From positions 1 to 64,000 of the forward strand of contig CALGVA010000052.1 of NCBI GenBank assembly GCA_937920345.1: a DNA stretch of 64,000 nucleotides, in the 5' to 3' direction. Of this stretch, positions 36,146-45,612 are shown in pieces; within the stretch, counting starts at the first letter, position 1, and every line of letters starts with the position of its first letter. The position numbers and the translations under genes were made by a program. The notes under the pieces were generated by a model. The model searched no databases. It was not told the origin of the DNA and saw nothing but the letters and a program-made list of their open reading frames with translations. This DNA comes from an uncultured Lachnospiraceae bacterium. GTDB taxonomy: Bacteria > Bacillota > Clostridia > Lachnospirales > Lachnospiraceae.

Positions 36146-38833
36146 ATGAAGACGGATAAATTTCAGGTGTCCGGTATGACCTGTTCGGCATGCAGTGCGC
36201 ATGTGGAGAGGGCGGCAGCAAGCGTACCGGGTGTCAATGAGGTTAGTGTCAACCTGCTGATGAACAGTATGGTGGTGGAATACGATGAACCGGCGACGGC
36301 AGAAGACATCTGTGCTGCGGTAACGTCAGCCGGGTACGGCGCCTCTTTGGCGGTCGGAAGAGTGAATGCACAGCCCGACAGTATGGCGGCGGACAGGACA
36401 GCGCTGGAGGATCGGGAAACACCCGGAATACGGCGGCGTCTGATTGCTTCATTGTGCCTGTTGCTGCCGCTTATGTATGTGTCCATGGGGCATTTGATGT
36501 GGGGGTGGCCTGTTCCGGCTGCATTTGCCGCTGACCCGTGGGCGATTGCGCTTTATCAACTGTTACTGACCGGCCTGGTTATGGTGATCAACCAGAAGTT
36601 TTTCATCAGCGGTTTTCAGGGACTGCTGCACAGAGCCCCTAATATGGATACACTGGTGGCACTGGGGAGCGGTGCGGCGTTTGTATACAGCACAGCGGTC
36701 ATGTTTCGCATGGGTTCTTATGCGGGCGACCGGGAGATGGCGCTGCATTGTCTCCACGACATGTATTTTGAGTCTGCGGCAATGATCCTGACATTAATCA
36801 CTGTCGGGAAGATGCTGGAGGCATACAGTAAGGGCAAAACAACGAATGCCATCAAGAGCCTGATGGATCTGGCGCCTAAGACAGCGCATGTGATACGGGA
36901 CGGCGTGGAGGTGACCGTTCCGGCACAGGAGGTTATGGAGGGTGAGACATTTATTGTCAGACCGGGCGAAAGCATTCCGGTGGATGGTGAGGTACTGGAA
37001 GGTGAAAGCGCGGTAGACGAGTCAGCGCTGACGGGTGAAAGTCTTCCGGTGGATAAACATGCAGGTGCGCGGGTGAGCGCTGCAACGATCAATCAAAACG
37101 GTGCGTTGACCTGCAGGGCACTGCGGGTAGGTAAAGATACCACGCTGCAGCAGATCATTGATATGGTGGAAAATGCAGTGGCAACCAAAGCGCCTATTGC
37201 CCAGATCGCGGACAGAGTTTCGGGGATATTTGTACCGGTGGTGATTGCGCTGGCTGTCATAACGGGTATGGTCTGGCTGGCAACGGGTGCAGGATTCGGG
37301 AAAGCACTGTCCTATGCCATCAGCGTGCTGGTTATCAGCTGTCCGTGCTCTCTGGGGCTTGCTACTCCGGTGGCAATCATGGTCGGTAACGGTATGGGTG
37401 CGAGACATGGTATATTATTTAAAAATGCAACGGCGCTGGAACACGCAGGCAGAACAGACTTCGTTGTGCTGGATAAGACAGGCACGGTTACAGAGGGGAA
37501 ACCGAAGGTCACGGATGTGCATCCGGCAGAGGGCGTATCTGAGCAGGAACTCCTGCAGACCGCCGCGGCATTAGAAGCCAAGAGCGAGCATCCGCTCGCG
37601 AAAGCAATTTGTGAATACGCCGGAGAACAAAGGATTCCCATTATGCCGGTTGAGAGTTTCCGCGCACTGCCGGGATGGGGCGTGGAAGGCAGGCTTGCAG
37701 GGAAAGAAGCAATCGGCGGGAAAGCGGCACTCATTTCCGAACGGAAGCTGCTTACGGAGTCTATGCGCACCGCAGGCGAGCGCATGGCGGAAGAAGGGAA
37801 GACGCCGCTTTATTTTACGGCAGACGGAAGGCTGCTTGGTATGATTGCCGTTGCCGATGTCGTCAAGCAGGACAGCAGACAGGCGGTTCGTGAATTGCGG
37901 AACATGGGAATACAGGTAATTATGCTGACCGGCGATAACAGGCGGACAGCGCAGGCGATCGGACGACAGGTAGGACTCACGGCAATTGTCTCGGATGTTT
38001 TACCGAATGATAAGGAGGCTGTCGTCAGGAAACTGTCGGAGTACGGGCGCGTGGCTATGGTCGGGGACGGTATTAATGATGCGCCGGCGCTCACCAGGGC
38101 AGATGTTGGAATTGCCATAGGCGCCGGTGCGGATGTGGCGCTGGACGCTGCGGATATTGTGCTGATGAAATCGAAACTGACTGATGTCTCTGCTGCGATC
38201 CGGCTTTCCAGACAGGTACTTAAGAATATTCATGAGAATCTGTTCTGGGCGTTCTTCTATAATTGCGTCGGAATACCGCTGGCGGCAGGTATTCTTGTAC
38301 CGGTGGCGGGACTGAGTCTGAATCCGATGTTTGCTGCAGCGGCAATGAGTCTGTCAAGTTTCTGTGTGGTGACGAATGCTTTACGGTTAAATCTTTATGC
38401 TGTACAATCAGACCGGAAGGACAGAAAGAAAACCGAAATTCCGCTGCCGGATTTTATCAGCAATGTTACAGGAGTAGAAGAACGGCGGGAAGACGGGGAA
38501 GCTGCGATGTGCGGAAGAGATGGGAAAAACTGTGGGAACATGCAGCACAGGGAGAAAGATCAAACGACTGAAAGGAAAGAAAAGGAGGAAAATAAAATGG
38601 TAAAAACACTGGATATTGAAGGAATGATGTGTGCACACTGTCAGGCACATGTACAGAAGGCGCTGGAAGGTGTCGAAGGCGTGACGCAGGTATCTGTCAG
38701 CCTGGAGGAAAATCAGGCGGTTCTGACAGCGGAAGAGACGGTTTCAGATCAGATGCTGATCGATGCAGTGACGGAGGGCGGTTATAAAGTTTTATCATGC
38801 AGGACGGTTCCGGTTGGCGATCCTTTGATTTAA
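36146..38833 (+). CDS. copA: Copper-exporting P1B ATPase with C-terminal CopZ-like domain
   Basis: An 895-residue Cu(I) efflux pump. The N-terminal HMA domain binds copper through Cys13 and Cys16 (TCSACS). The membrane CPC motif is at 399-401, the TGES phosphatase loop near 296, the phosphorylated Asp is Asp443 (DKTGT), then SEHPLAKA and GDGINDAP. After the last helices a Met/Cys/His-rich charged linker (about 780-817) leads into a second full HMA domain (818-895, GMMCAHCQ, Cys829 and Cys832), an unusual position. The linker DNA carries a complete ribosome site and ATG, so the tail may also be made alone. Second gene of the csoR operon. Confidence 0.95.
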   Translation: MKTDKFQVSGMTCSACSAHVERAAASVPGVNEVSVNLLMNSMVVEYDEPATAEDICAAVTSAGYGASLAVGRVNAQPDSMAADRTALEDRETPGIRRRLIASLCLLLPLMYVSMGHLMWGWPVPAAFAADPWAIALYQLLLTGLVMVINQKFFISGFQGLLHRAPNMDTLVALGSGAAFVYSTAVMFRMGSYAGDREMALHCLHDMYFESAAMILTLITVGKMLEAYSKGKTTNAIKSLMDLAPKTAHVIRDGVEVTVPAQEVMEGETFIVRPGESIPVDGEVLEGESAVDESALTGESLPVDKHAGARVSAATINQNGALTCRALRVGKDTTLQQIIDMVENAVATKAPIAQIADRVSGIFVPVVIALAVITGMVWLATGAGFGKALSYAISVLVISCPCSLGLATPVAIMVGNGMGARHGILFKNATALEHAGRTDFVVLDKTGTVTEGKPKVTDVHPAEGVSEQELLQTAAALEAKSEHPLAKAICEYAGEQRIPIMPVESFRALPGWGVEGRLAGKEAIGGKAALISERKLLTESMRTAGERMAEEGKTPLYFTADGRLLGMIAVADVVKQDSRQAVRELRNMGIQVIMLTGDNRRTAQAIGRQVGLTAIVSDVLPNDKEAVVRKLSEYGRVAMVGDGINDAPALTRADVGIAIGAGADVALDAADIVLMKSKLTDVSAAIRLSRQVLKNIHENLFWAFFYNCVGIPLAAGILVPVAGLSLNPMFAAAAMSLSSFCVVTNALRLNLYAVQSDRKDRKKTEIPLPDFISNVTGVEERREDGEAAMCGRDGKNCGNMQHREKDQTTERKEKEENKMVKTLDIEGMMCAHCQAHVQKALEGVEGVTQVSVSLEENQAVLTAEETVSDQMLIDAVTEGGYKVLSCRTVPVGDPLI
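38597..38833 (+). CDS. copZ: Possible internal in-frame start producing free CopZ copper chaperone
   Basis: Within copA, AAAGGAGG at 38581-38588 lies eight bases before an in-frame ATG at 38597. Starting there gives a 78-residue protein ([16 protein letters not shown] onward) that is a complete CopZ-type chaperone, with the usual length and start. This looks like a copZ gene whose upstream stop was lost, fusing it to copA while keeping its own initiation signal. That both products exist is inference. Confidence 0.55.
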   Translation: MVKTLDIEGMMCAHCQAHVQKALEGVEGVTQVSVSLEENQAVLTAEETVSDQMLIDAVTEGGYKVLSCRTVPVGDPLI

Positions 38834-39037
38834 CTTTATTATTACGGCATGCGGCATGTGAGAAGAGGGCTCCCTGTATGCGGTTTTACGTGTTTTGTTA
38901 AATGTGCATAGTAAAAGTTTAATTTCTTAGTCAACTTGTCTAGTAAAGTGAAAAATGACGCCTAAAGTAAGCAATTTCTACAATGGAACGTAAAATATTT
39001 GTGAAATAATGGCATAGCAAACATGATAAAAGTCCGT

Positions 39038-39078
39038 TATACTAAGTTCAGAATCAATATTCAATGAGTGTTCATTGA
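39038..39078 (+). promoter_or_regulatory. Promoter -10 and palindrome upstream of the sugar ATPase gene
   Basis: A TATACT at 39038-39043 can serve as -10; the -35 is poor, suggesting activation. About 17 bases downstream lies the inverted repeat TCAATGA-GTGT-TCATTGA (39061-39078), placed in the early transcribed region as expected for a repressor site. The rest of the 38834-39106 gap shows nothing else clear. Confidence 0.45.
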
Positions 39079-39106
39079 TATAAAAAAACAAAATTAGGAG
39101 GCAATC

Positions 39107-40216
39107 ATGGCAAGTTTATCTTTAAAAAATGTCTGCAAAGTTTATCCTAACGGCTTTGAGGCAGTAAAAGATTTCAATCTTGAAATCGCAGATCAGGAAT
39201 TCATTATTTTCGTAGGTCCTTCAGGTTGTGGTAAATCTACAACACTTCGTATGATCGCAGGTCTGGAAGATATTTCTTCAGGTGAACTGAAGATCGGTGA
39301 CAGAGTAGTAAACGATGTAGAACCTAAAGATAGAGATATCGCAATGGTATTCCAGAACTACGCTCTGTATCCTCATATGTCCGTATATGACAATATGGCA
39401 TTCGGTCTTAAGTTAAGAAAAGTTCCGAAGGACGAGATCGATAAGATGGTTAAAGAGGCAGCGAAGATCCTTGATCTGACAGCGCTGCTTGATCGTAAGC
39501 CGAAGGCTCTGTCCGGTGGTCAGAGACAGCGTGTGGCTATGGGTCGTGCAATCGTTCGTAATCCTAAGGTATTCCTGATGGATGAGCCGCTGTCCAACCT
39601 GGATGCAAAACTTCGTGTGCAGATGCGTGTTGAGATTTCCAAATTACACCAGAGATTAGGCACCACGATCATCTACGTTACACATGACCAGACAGAGGCT
39701 ATGACACTTGGTACAAGAATCGTAGTTATGAAAGACGGTGTGGTTCAGCAGGTTGATACACCTCAGAACTTATATCAGAAGCCTCAGAACCTGTTCGTTG
39801 CAGGATTCATGGGATCTCCGCAGATGAACTTCCTCGACGCTGTTGTTGAGGTAACCGGTGACATTGCAAACCTGAAAGTGGCAGGACAGACGATTCCGCT
39901 GCCGGCTGCTAAGTCCAAGAAGCTGATTGATGGCGGCTATGCAGGAAAGACTGTAACATTCGGTATCCGTCCCGAGGATGTATATGATTCCGAGATGTTC
40001 ATTGCAAATGCGAAATGTGTATTTGAGTCCACCATCAAGGTTTATGAGCTGCTTGGTGCAGAAGTGTACTTATACTTTGATCTTGCTGAGTTCCCGATTA
40101 CAGCCAGAGTAGATTCCCGCACAACAGCAAGACCCGGTGATACCGTTAAGTTTGCTTTTGATGTTGAGAAGATTCACGTATTTGACAAAGAGACAGAGCA
40201 GACAATCACCAACTAA
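39107..40216 (+). CDS. ugpC: ABC transporter ATPase of the UgpC/MsmK multi-sugar type
   Basis: A 369-residue ATPase with Walker A (GPSGCGKST), signature LSGGQRQRVAMGRA, Walker B (VFLMDEPLSNLD), the switch His (THDQ) and the C-terminal OB/TOBE regulatory domain. Such orphan ATPases energise several CUT1 sugar importers encoded elsewhere; no permease or binding protein is adjacent. Codon choice differs from neighbours, with many CGT, GGT and CTT codons and fewer GGC/CGG, which suggests very high expression rather than transfer. Ribosome site TAGGAGGC. Confidence 0.93.
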   Translation: MASLSLKNVCKVYPNGFEAVKDFNLEIADQEFIIFVGPSGCGKSTTLRMIAGLEDISSGELKIGDRVVNDVEPKDRDIAMVFQNYALYPHMSVYDNMAFGLKLRKVPKDEIDKMVKEAAKILDLTALLDRKPKALSGGQRQRVAMGRAIVRNPKVFLMDEPLSNLDAKLRVQMRVEISKLHQRLGTTIIYVTHDQTEAMTLGTRIVVMKDGVVQQVDTPQNLYQKPQNLFVAGFMGSPQMNFLDAVVEVTGDIANLKVAGQTIPLPAAKSKKLIDGGYAGKTVTFGIRPEDVYDSEMFIANAKCVFESTIKVYELLGAEVYLYFDLAEFPITARVDSRTTARPGDTVKFAFDVEKIHVFDKETEQTITN

Positions 40217-40229
40217 TTAGAATGATTTC

Positions 40230-40258
40230 AAGGGGGATGCCCAGGCATCCCCCTTATC
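40230..40258 (+). terminator. Terminator after the sugar ATPase gene
   Basis: A 12-base inverted repeat AAGGGGGATGCC/GGCATCCCCCTT with almost no loop is followed by a weak ATCTGTCT tail. The strong GC stem and location 14 bases after the stop support a terminator. Confidence 0.65.
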
Positions 40259-40317
40259 TGTCTACTAAGCATTTCTAACCGCGCAGGAAACAGAAAAGAA
40301 AGAAGAGAGGTTACTAT

Positions 40318-41418
40318 ATGATTTCAAGTCAAGTGATTAGAAGTAGTATAGAAGAACTGAAAACTATTTCCAAGATAGATCTGAGTGTCTGGGATCTGGA
40401 AGGCAAAGTGGTTGCAGCCACTTTTGAGTCCGAGGAAATTACACCTTCCCTGATCAGTGGATTTGCAGATTCACCGGCGGACAGTCAGGTGATCGGCGCA
40501 CATCATCTGATGAAGGTACTGGACGAGGATGAACTGCTGTATATTCTGGACGCCAGAGGCAGCGGCGAGGATGCTTATATGTTGGGCAAGATTGCAGTCA
40601 GCCAGCTGCAGCATCTGATTATCGCGTATAAAGAAAGATATGACCGCAATAATTTCTTTCAAAATCTGTTATTGGATAATATGCTTCTTGTTGATATTTA
40701 TAACAGAGCCAAGAAGCTTCATATAGAGGCTTCCGTTCGACGGGCTGTGTTTCTGATCGAGACGGATAAGGAGAAAGACAGGGAGAAGGATTCTGCGGCG
40801 ACGGAGCTGTTAAACGGAATGTTCTCCGCACAGGTCGGCGATTATATTACGGCAGTGGATGAGAGTAATGTAATATTGATTAAGGAACTGGAGCCGGAAG
40901 AAGAATACGGAAGGCTTGACCAGGTTGCCAATACCATTGTGGATATGATGAGTATGGAGGCGATGACGAATGCACGCGTGGCATACGGTACGATCGTGAA
41001 TGAACTTAAGGAGGTCTCTAAATCATACAAAGAGGCGAAGATGGCGCTTGATGTAGGCAAGATTTTCTATGCGGAGAAGAAAGTGACCGCATACAATACA
41101 CTTGGAATCGGCCGCCTGATTTATCAATTGCCGATTAATCTCTGCCGTATCTTTATTGATGAGATTTTCGGCTCGAACGTACCAAGTGAACTGGATGATG
41201 AGACATTGACAACCATTAACAAGTTCTTCGAGAACAATCTGAATGTGTCTGAAACTTCCAGACAGCTTTTTGTGCACCGTAATACGCTGGTATACCGGAT
41301 TGAGAAGCTGGAGGCGAGTACAGGGCTGGACATCAGGACTTTCGAAGACGCGCTGACCTTTAAGATTGCGCTGATGGTCGTTAATTATATGAAGTATCTG
41401 GATTCTTTAGAATATTGA
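40318..41418 (+). CDS. PucR/CdaR-family transcriptional regulator
   Basis: A 366-residue regulator. The N-terminal part (about 1-110) resembles the sugar-diacid sensing region of CdaR, the middle is a GGDEF-like fold without catalytic motif, and the C-terminus (about 310-360) is the PucR helix-turn-helix (ETSRQLFVHRNTLVYRIEKL). The effector is unknown. Placement next to the sugar ATPase suggests carbon-source control, possibly of that gene. The ATG has AGAGAGG upstream. Confidence 0.85.
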   Translation: MISSQVIRSSIEELKTISKIDLSVWDLEGKVVAATFESEEITPSLISGFADSPADSQVIGAHHLMKVLDEDELLYILDARGSGEDAYMLGKIAVSQLQHLIIAYKERYDRNNFFQNLLLDNMLLVDIYNRAKKLHIEASVRRAVFLIETDKEKDREKDSAATELLNGMFSAQVGDYITAVDESNVILIKELEPEEEYGRLDQVANTIVDMMSMEAMTNARVAYGTIVNELKEVSKSYKEAKMALDVGKIFYAEKKVTAYNTLGIGRLIYQLPINLCRIFIDEIFGSNVPSELDDETLTTINKFFENNLNVSETSRQLFVHRNTLVYRIEKLEASTGLDIRTFEDALTFKIALMVVNYMKYLDSLEY

Positions 41419-41444
41419 CAGAGAGGCGGCAAAGGCCTTTTTTG

Positions 41445-41483
41445 TGCCGGATGGCATCCACGGGATGTTATCCGGCATTTTTT
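41445..41483 (+). terminator. Terminator after the PucR-type gene
   Basis: A stem TGCCGGAT/ATCCGGCA extends inward through GCATCC/GGATGT and is followed by TTTTTTATC. A shorter GGC/GCC stem with six T residues lies just before it. Confidence 0.85.
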
Positions 41484-41657
41484 ATCCGGCATGTGCATAT
41501 ATACATAATGTACAGATATGTTGCCCGTTCAGCATGCTCTGCGTGAGGCAATAAGTTTTGCCCGACAGTGTGCCGGAATGCGGGATGGAGAAAGTGCATT
41601 TACCGCAGAAACCGACATATCAGTACAACGAGAGACTATGGGAGAGAGGAAGAGGGT

Positions 41658-42923
41658 ATGTATCAGAAGGAAATCATATATATGGGGCTGTATAAGAACG
41701 GAACCAGAATAGGAAGCGCCGGTTTTGTCAAGGTGGAAAGCCGCGAGCAGAACAGCAGATTGTATCTGAAGACGCAGAATATTCCTCATAACATCAACGG
41801 CAGATTTCCAATCCGTGTTTATAACGGCAGTGACTGGAAGGAGATCAACGGTATTACTATTCAAGACGGCGCGGGAGTCTGGGAAGATGAGCTTGCTGGT
41901 AAGGCAAACCATGCGATGCTGCAGGTCATGCTGCCCGGCGGCTATCTGCTGGAAGGCAGGAGTAAATCGGCGGCAGAATCACGGCAGAGCATGGAGAGAC
42001 AGCGCGACTCTGGAATGCAAGGGCAGGCGGAAACATATCGCGAAACTATCATGACGGATGTACCGCAAATCCGCAATGAGGACTTTATGCCGGGCGCAGC
42101 ACAGAGGAGCAGCGAGGACTTTATGCCAGGCGCAGCACAGAGACGCAGTGAGGACTCTATGCCGGGCGCAGCACAGAGGCGCAGTGAGGACTCTATGCCA
42201 GGCGCAGCACAGAGGCGCAGCGAGACCGCTATGCCGATAGAAACGGAAGAGCGCAGCGAAGATCCGGTACAGCAAAATACAATGGCACGCGGTGGCACGA
42301 TTATGCCGGAGGAGATGGAAGTACGCGGTAAAGCCGCTCTGCCGGCGGAGTCGGAAACGAGCAGTGAAGCCGTTAGAACGGAAAGTATGCGGATGCGTTC
42401 TGCCATGCCGGTCGATACGGCAGACCGGAGCACGGCTGCTGTCAGGCAGGAGGCTAAAGCAGCGATGCATGCAGACGAGCCGCAACAAACTGCAAAGACG
42501 CCGGTGGTCATCGTGACGGAAGAACTGCCGTGCCGCCCGCTGCGGGAAGCATATCCCATACCGGAGAACGCCGCGGCTTATCCTTTAAAAGAGGACAAGT
42601 GGGAGCAGATTCTGGATACATACGAGCAGATTCATCCGTATGGCGACGAAAGGGTTTATGTGAAACTGGAGCCGAAGGATTTCGTGATTCTGCAGTCAAA
42701 TTATCAGCATCTTGTCAATAACAGTTTTCTGCTGCACGGATTCTATAATTACCGGTATTTGATTCTGGGTAAAGAACAGGATTATTATCTGGGCGTACCG
42801 GGAGTGTTCTATGAGCGGGAGAAGATGGTTGCGCTGATGTTCGGATTCGAAGCGTTTGAATGTCCGGGTGGCAATGTGCGCGCCGGAGAGTTCGGATACT
42901 ATCTCAGAAAGGTTGAGTTGTAA
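41658..42923 (+). CDS. DUF6128 protein with a tandem-repeat middle region
   Basis: A 421-residue protein. Residues 1-105 form a conserved beta-rich N-terminal domain (KEIIYMGLYKNGTRIGSAGF). Residues 141-190 are four near-identical 12-residue repeats, and the same 12-residue rhythm continues in degraded form to about 270. The C-terminal 120 residues match DUF6128 (NNSFLLHGFYNYRYLILG, GEFGYYLRKV). No signal peptide or membrane helix. Function unknown. The ATG follows GAGAGGAAGAGGG. Confidence 0.75.
   Translation: MYQKEIIYMGLYKNGTRIGSAGFVKVESREQNSRLYLKTQNIPHNINGRFPIRVYNGSDWKEINGITIQDGAGVWEDELAGKANHAMLQVMLPGGYLLEGRSKSAAESRQSMERQRDSGMQGQAETYRETIMTDVPQIRNEDFMPGAAQRSSEDFMPGAAQRRSEDSMPGAAQRRSEDSMPGAAQRRSETAMPIETEERSEDPVQQNTMARGGTIMPEEMEVRGKAALPAESETSSEAVRTESMRMRSAMPVDTADRSTAAVRQEAKAAMHADEPQQTAKTPVVIVTEELPCRPLREAYPIPENAAAYPLKEDKWEQILDTYEQIHPYGDERVYVKLEPKDFVILQSNYQHLVNNSFLLHGFYNYRYLILGKEQDYYLGVPGVFYEREKMVALMFGFEAFECPGGNVRAGEFGYYLRKVEL
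42078..42221 (+). repeat. Four in-frame 36-bp tandem repeats in the DUF6128 gene
   Basis: Four consecutive 36-base units encode ED(F/S)MPGAAQR(S/R)S. They differ by only a few bases, then grade into diverged copies downstream, which points to recent expansion at one edge. Copy number is likely to vary between strains. Confidence 0.9.
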
Positions 42924-43075
42924 ATTCAGGTATAATTCTATCTAATCGGTTGGTCAGAACCGGACAGACGTGGTATACTGTACATGTAGATGATGTGCAG
43001 TACCATGAAATGGGATGACAGGGATCACGGGTGCTGTATGGCGGGAAGCAAAGTACGAAAGTAAGGGGAAACGGT

Positions 43076-44506
43076 ATGAGAATTGCAGTATTACTTGGTG
43101 GAGTGGGATATGATTCCCAGAGACGGACGCTCAGCGGTATTCTGGACAGAGCGCTTTTGGATGGAACGAGTGTATACATATTTACCTGCGGAGGCTGGAA
43201 ATATGAACTGCCGTCCAAATATGAGGAAGGAGAGTACAGCATATATACACTGCCGGATTTTACACAATATGACGGTGTGATCCTGAGCAGTGATACAATC
43301 CATGATGTGGCAGTTACGGAAGGAATCATTCGACGGATTGCAGAGTCGGATGTACCCTGCGTGGAACTAAACGGGCTGAAATCAATTTTCATGCAGGTGG
43401 AAATGGAAAACAGAGCCGGGACAGAGGAGATTATCCGCCACCTGATCGTACAGCATAATGCAAACAAAATCTGTTTTATATCAGGTCCGACGTACAGCCA
43501 TGATGCGTGCGTCAGACTGCAGGCGTACAAGGATACCATGACAGCGAATTACAGGGAATGGCACGAGGAGAATATCTATTACGGAGATTACAGTTTTGAG
43601 AGCGGCAGACATGCGGCTGAGAAATTCCTGAACGCAGGTGGTGGAGCGCCGGATGCTATTGTTGCATCCAATGACGAGATGGCAGTAGGGGCTATTCTTG
43701 CGCTGAAAGAGGCGAGATACCGCGTGCCGGAGGACGTGATCGTTACGGGATACGATGACAGCATTATCGCGGCATACAGCCACCCGAGGCTGACTACGGT
43801 GCGAAGAGGCGAGTATGAGGCGGGACAGATGGCCTATGATAAGATTGCCGCCGCATATCGTGGTGATGAAGTCGAGCAGCGGACGGTGATACAGGGCAGT
43901 GCTGTGTTTGCCGATTCCTGCGGGTGCAGCGCGCGGGATGTTTACAGTGCGGCCGCCATGAAAGATATGTATATTGCCGAACATGTCAGGGCTTACCATG
44001 ATATGGAGACTCTCCGGAATTCTTCCGCAGAGTTTACCAGTCAGCAGGATTTCGAAGGTTTACTGGAATGTCTGGAACAGTATATACACGATATGGGACT
44101 GGAGTACTTCTATCTGTGTCTGTGCGGCGATATCAGTGACCGCAGCGGGAGAGGGGTGTTGTCCGAGCAGGAGCCGGCGAGCGACGGGTCAAGCGTGTAC
44201 AGCGATGCCATCTGGATTCCTTTTGCATACGAAAAGGGGGAGATCAACAGCTACGGGAAATTTGAGCGAGGTGAGCTTCTGCCGCCGGAATGCCGGATCA
44301 GAAAGACGAAAGCATATGGCATTGTTATGCCCCTGCATTTTCAGGAACATTGTTTCGGCTACTGCGTGGCAGGCAATTATCGGCAGGCAATCGAGGGAAC
44401 GTTCTACCAGAACTTCATTCTGAATCTGGATAATGCCCTGGAGATGATACGTAAACAGAACATGATGGGAAAATTGCAGCGGGATTCAGCGCGTAAAGAT
44501 ATATAA
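43076..44506 (+). CDS. LacI-type ligand-binding sensor protein without DNA-binding or output domain
   Basis: A 476-residue protein. Residues 1-285 form the two-lobed periplasmic-binding/LacI sensor (MRIAVLLGGVGYDSQ, SNDEMAVGAILALKE, VTGYDD, LTTVRRGEYEAGQMA) with no helix-turn-helix in front. Residues 300-470 are a helical plus mixed domain (GLEYFYLCLCGD). In related clostridial proteins this architecture is often followed by GGDEF or another output domain; here the chain ends right after the connecting helix. It could act by protein contact or be a truncated version. No signal peptide, so it is cytosolic. The start at 43076 follows AGGGGAAACGG. Confidence 0.75.
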   Translation: MRIAVLLGGVGYDSQRRTLSGILDRALLDGTSVYIFTCGGWKYELPSKYEEGEYSIYTLPDFTQYDGVILSSDTIHDVAVTEGIIRRIAESDVPCVELNGLKSIFMQVEMENRAGTEEIIRHLIVQHNANKICFISGPTYSHDACVRLQAYKDTMTANYREWHEENIYYGDYSFESGRHAAEKFLNAGGGAPDAIVASNDEMAVGAILALKEARYRVPEDVIVTGYDDSIIAAYSHPRLTTVRRGEYEAGQMAYDKIAAAYRGDEVEQRTVIQGSAVFADSCGCSARDVYSAAAMKDMYIAEHVRAYHDMETLRNSSAEFTSQQDFEGLLECLEQYIHDMGLEYFYLCLCGDISDRSGRGVLSEQEPASDGSSVYSDAIWIPFAYEKGEINSYGKFERGELLPPECRIRKTKAYGIVMPLHFQEHCFGYCVAGNYRQAIEGTFYQNFILNLDNALEMIRKQNMMGKLQRDSARKDI

Positions 44507-44549
44507 ACCATACCGGGGGAACAGGCAGACATGGGCAGGAATCATAAAA

Positions 44550-44810
44550 CCGTGCGCTTTATGTCGAACTTAACTCATACGCGTTACCTTTACAGTTAAC
44601 TCCGCCAGGCACCCTCACGGCACATGAGAGATTCCACTTAGTGCTGCTGTGTTCCCACCCTGACACGGTTCATGGATTCCCATTGCGTAAGACCCAAACT
44701 TCAACGCCACTTATAAAGGGCAGCCGCACAAGCGTACGCCCTCGATAAAGCATCACCCCCACTAGAGCGGATTGTGGGTACAGGGCACCGCTAACGCCCC
44801 GGCTGCACGG
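44550..44810 (-). ncRNA. ffs: Signal recognition particle RNA, large bacterial type
   Basis: About 261 bases on the minus strand. The S domain is recognised by GTCAGGGTGGGAACACAGC and its closing sequence; the 5' part (GCCGGGGCGTTAGCGG) fits the Alu domain of Firmicute 6S-type SRP RNA. The ends pair (CCGTGC/GCACGG), with a TTTT tail after the 3' end. With Ffh it targets nascent membrane and secreted proteins. A consensus promoter lies directly upstream. Confidence 0.92.
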
Positions 44811-44817
44811 TTTTATT

Positions 44818-44846
44818 AGTATACTGTTTTTTTGTACATTTGTCAA
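44818..44846 (-). promoter_or_regulatory. Consensus sigma-A promoter of the SRP RNA
   Basis: Read on the minus strand, TTGACA (44846-44841) and TATACT (44823-44818) are exactly 17 bases apart. The -10 box ends eight bases before the predicted RNA 5' end, as expected for a strong stable-RNA promoter. Confidence 0.9.
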
Positions 44847-44852
44847 CGGTCA

Positions 44853-45563
44853 TCACAGATTCTCGTTGTCGATCATGCGGTATCCGATGCCGATCTCTGT
44901 AAAAATATATTGCGGATCAGCGGGATTCTGCTCCAGTTTTCTGCGGATATTGGCCATGTTGACACGTAAGATACGATTGTTGCTGTCTGCGTAAGGACCC
45001 CATACGTGCGTGATCAGCGTGTCATAGGTGATGACTTTGCCCGCGTTGCGCGAAAGAAACGTCAGGATTTTATACTCGATCTGCGTAAAATGAATGATAT
45101 TCCCATTCACGGTAATAATATGTTTCTCGTAGTCTATCACCAGGTCTTTTGCCTGATATCTGCTTTGGGCGGAGCCGACTGGGCTGCCGGCCAGGGCAGA
45201 ACGCCGAAGCGCCGTGCGTATTCTGGCCATCAGTTCGGAGGTGCCGAAAGGCTTGGTGATATAATCGTCGGCGCCTGCGTCCAGCGCTTCCACTTTTTCC
45301 CTTTCCTGTGTTCTGGCAGAGATAACAATGATCGGTATGTTGCTCCACCGCCTGATATCTCGTATGATGTCGATACCGTCCATGTCGGGCAGCCCGAGAT
45401 CCAGAAGGATCAGATCGGGGCAGCCGGAGGCGGCCAGAGACAGACCGTTTCCGGCATTTTCCGCAAAGTTTACTTTATAGTCCTGCGTTCGCAGAGTGGT
45501 GGCTATAAAATTACAAATATTTTTCTCGTCTTCAATCAGTAAGATTTCATGCTTCACATTCAT
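44853..45563 (-). CDS. kdpE: KdpE-type response regulator
   Basis: A 236-residue OmpR/KdpE-family regulator: receiver domain with the phosphorylated Asp in LILLDLGLPD, Lys in ITKPFG, then a winged helix ending FTEIGIGYRM. It should be phosphorylated by the kinase encoded 49 bases upstream. The ATG at 45563 follows CGGGAG. KdpE normally controls the K+ pump operon kdpFABC, which is absent here. The gene ends just before the SRP RNA promoter. Confidence 0.9.
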   Translation of the reverse strand: MNVKHEILLIEDEKNICNFIATTLRTQDYKVNFAENAGNGLSLAASGCPDLILLDLGLPDMDGIDIIRDIRRWSNIPIIVISARTQEREKVEALDAGADDYITKPFGTSELMARIRTALRRSALAGSPVGSAQSRYQAKDLVIDYEKHIITVNGNIIHFTQIEYKILTFLSRNAGKVITYDTLITHVWGPYADSNNRILRVNMANIRRKLEQNPADPQYIFTEIGIGYRMIDNENL

Positions 45564-45612
45564 GTTGAGAATCTCCCGTTTCTGTTTGACTTCGGTGCAG
45601 GTTTCTTTCTCT

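Noticed and set aside
42078..42221. CRISPR array
   Set aside because: The repeats are directly adjacent without spacers and in frame within a coding gene.
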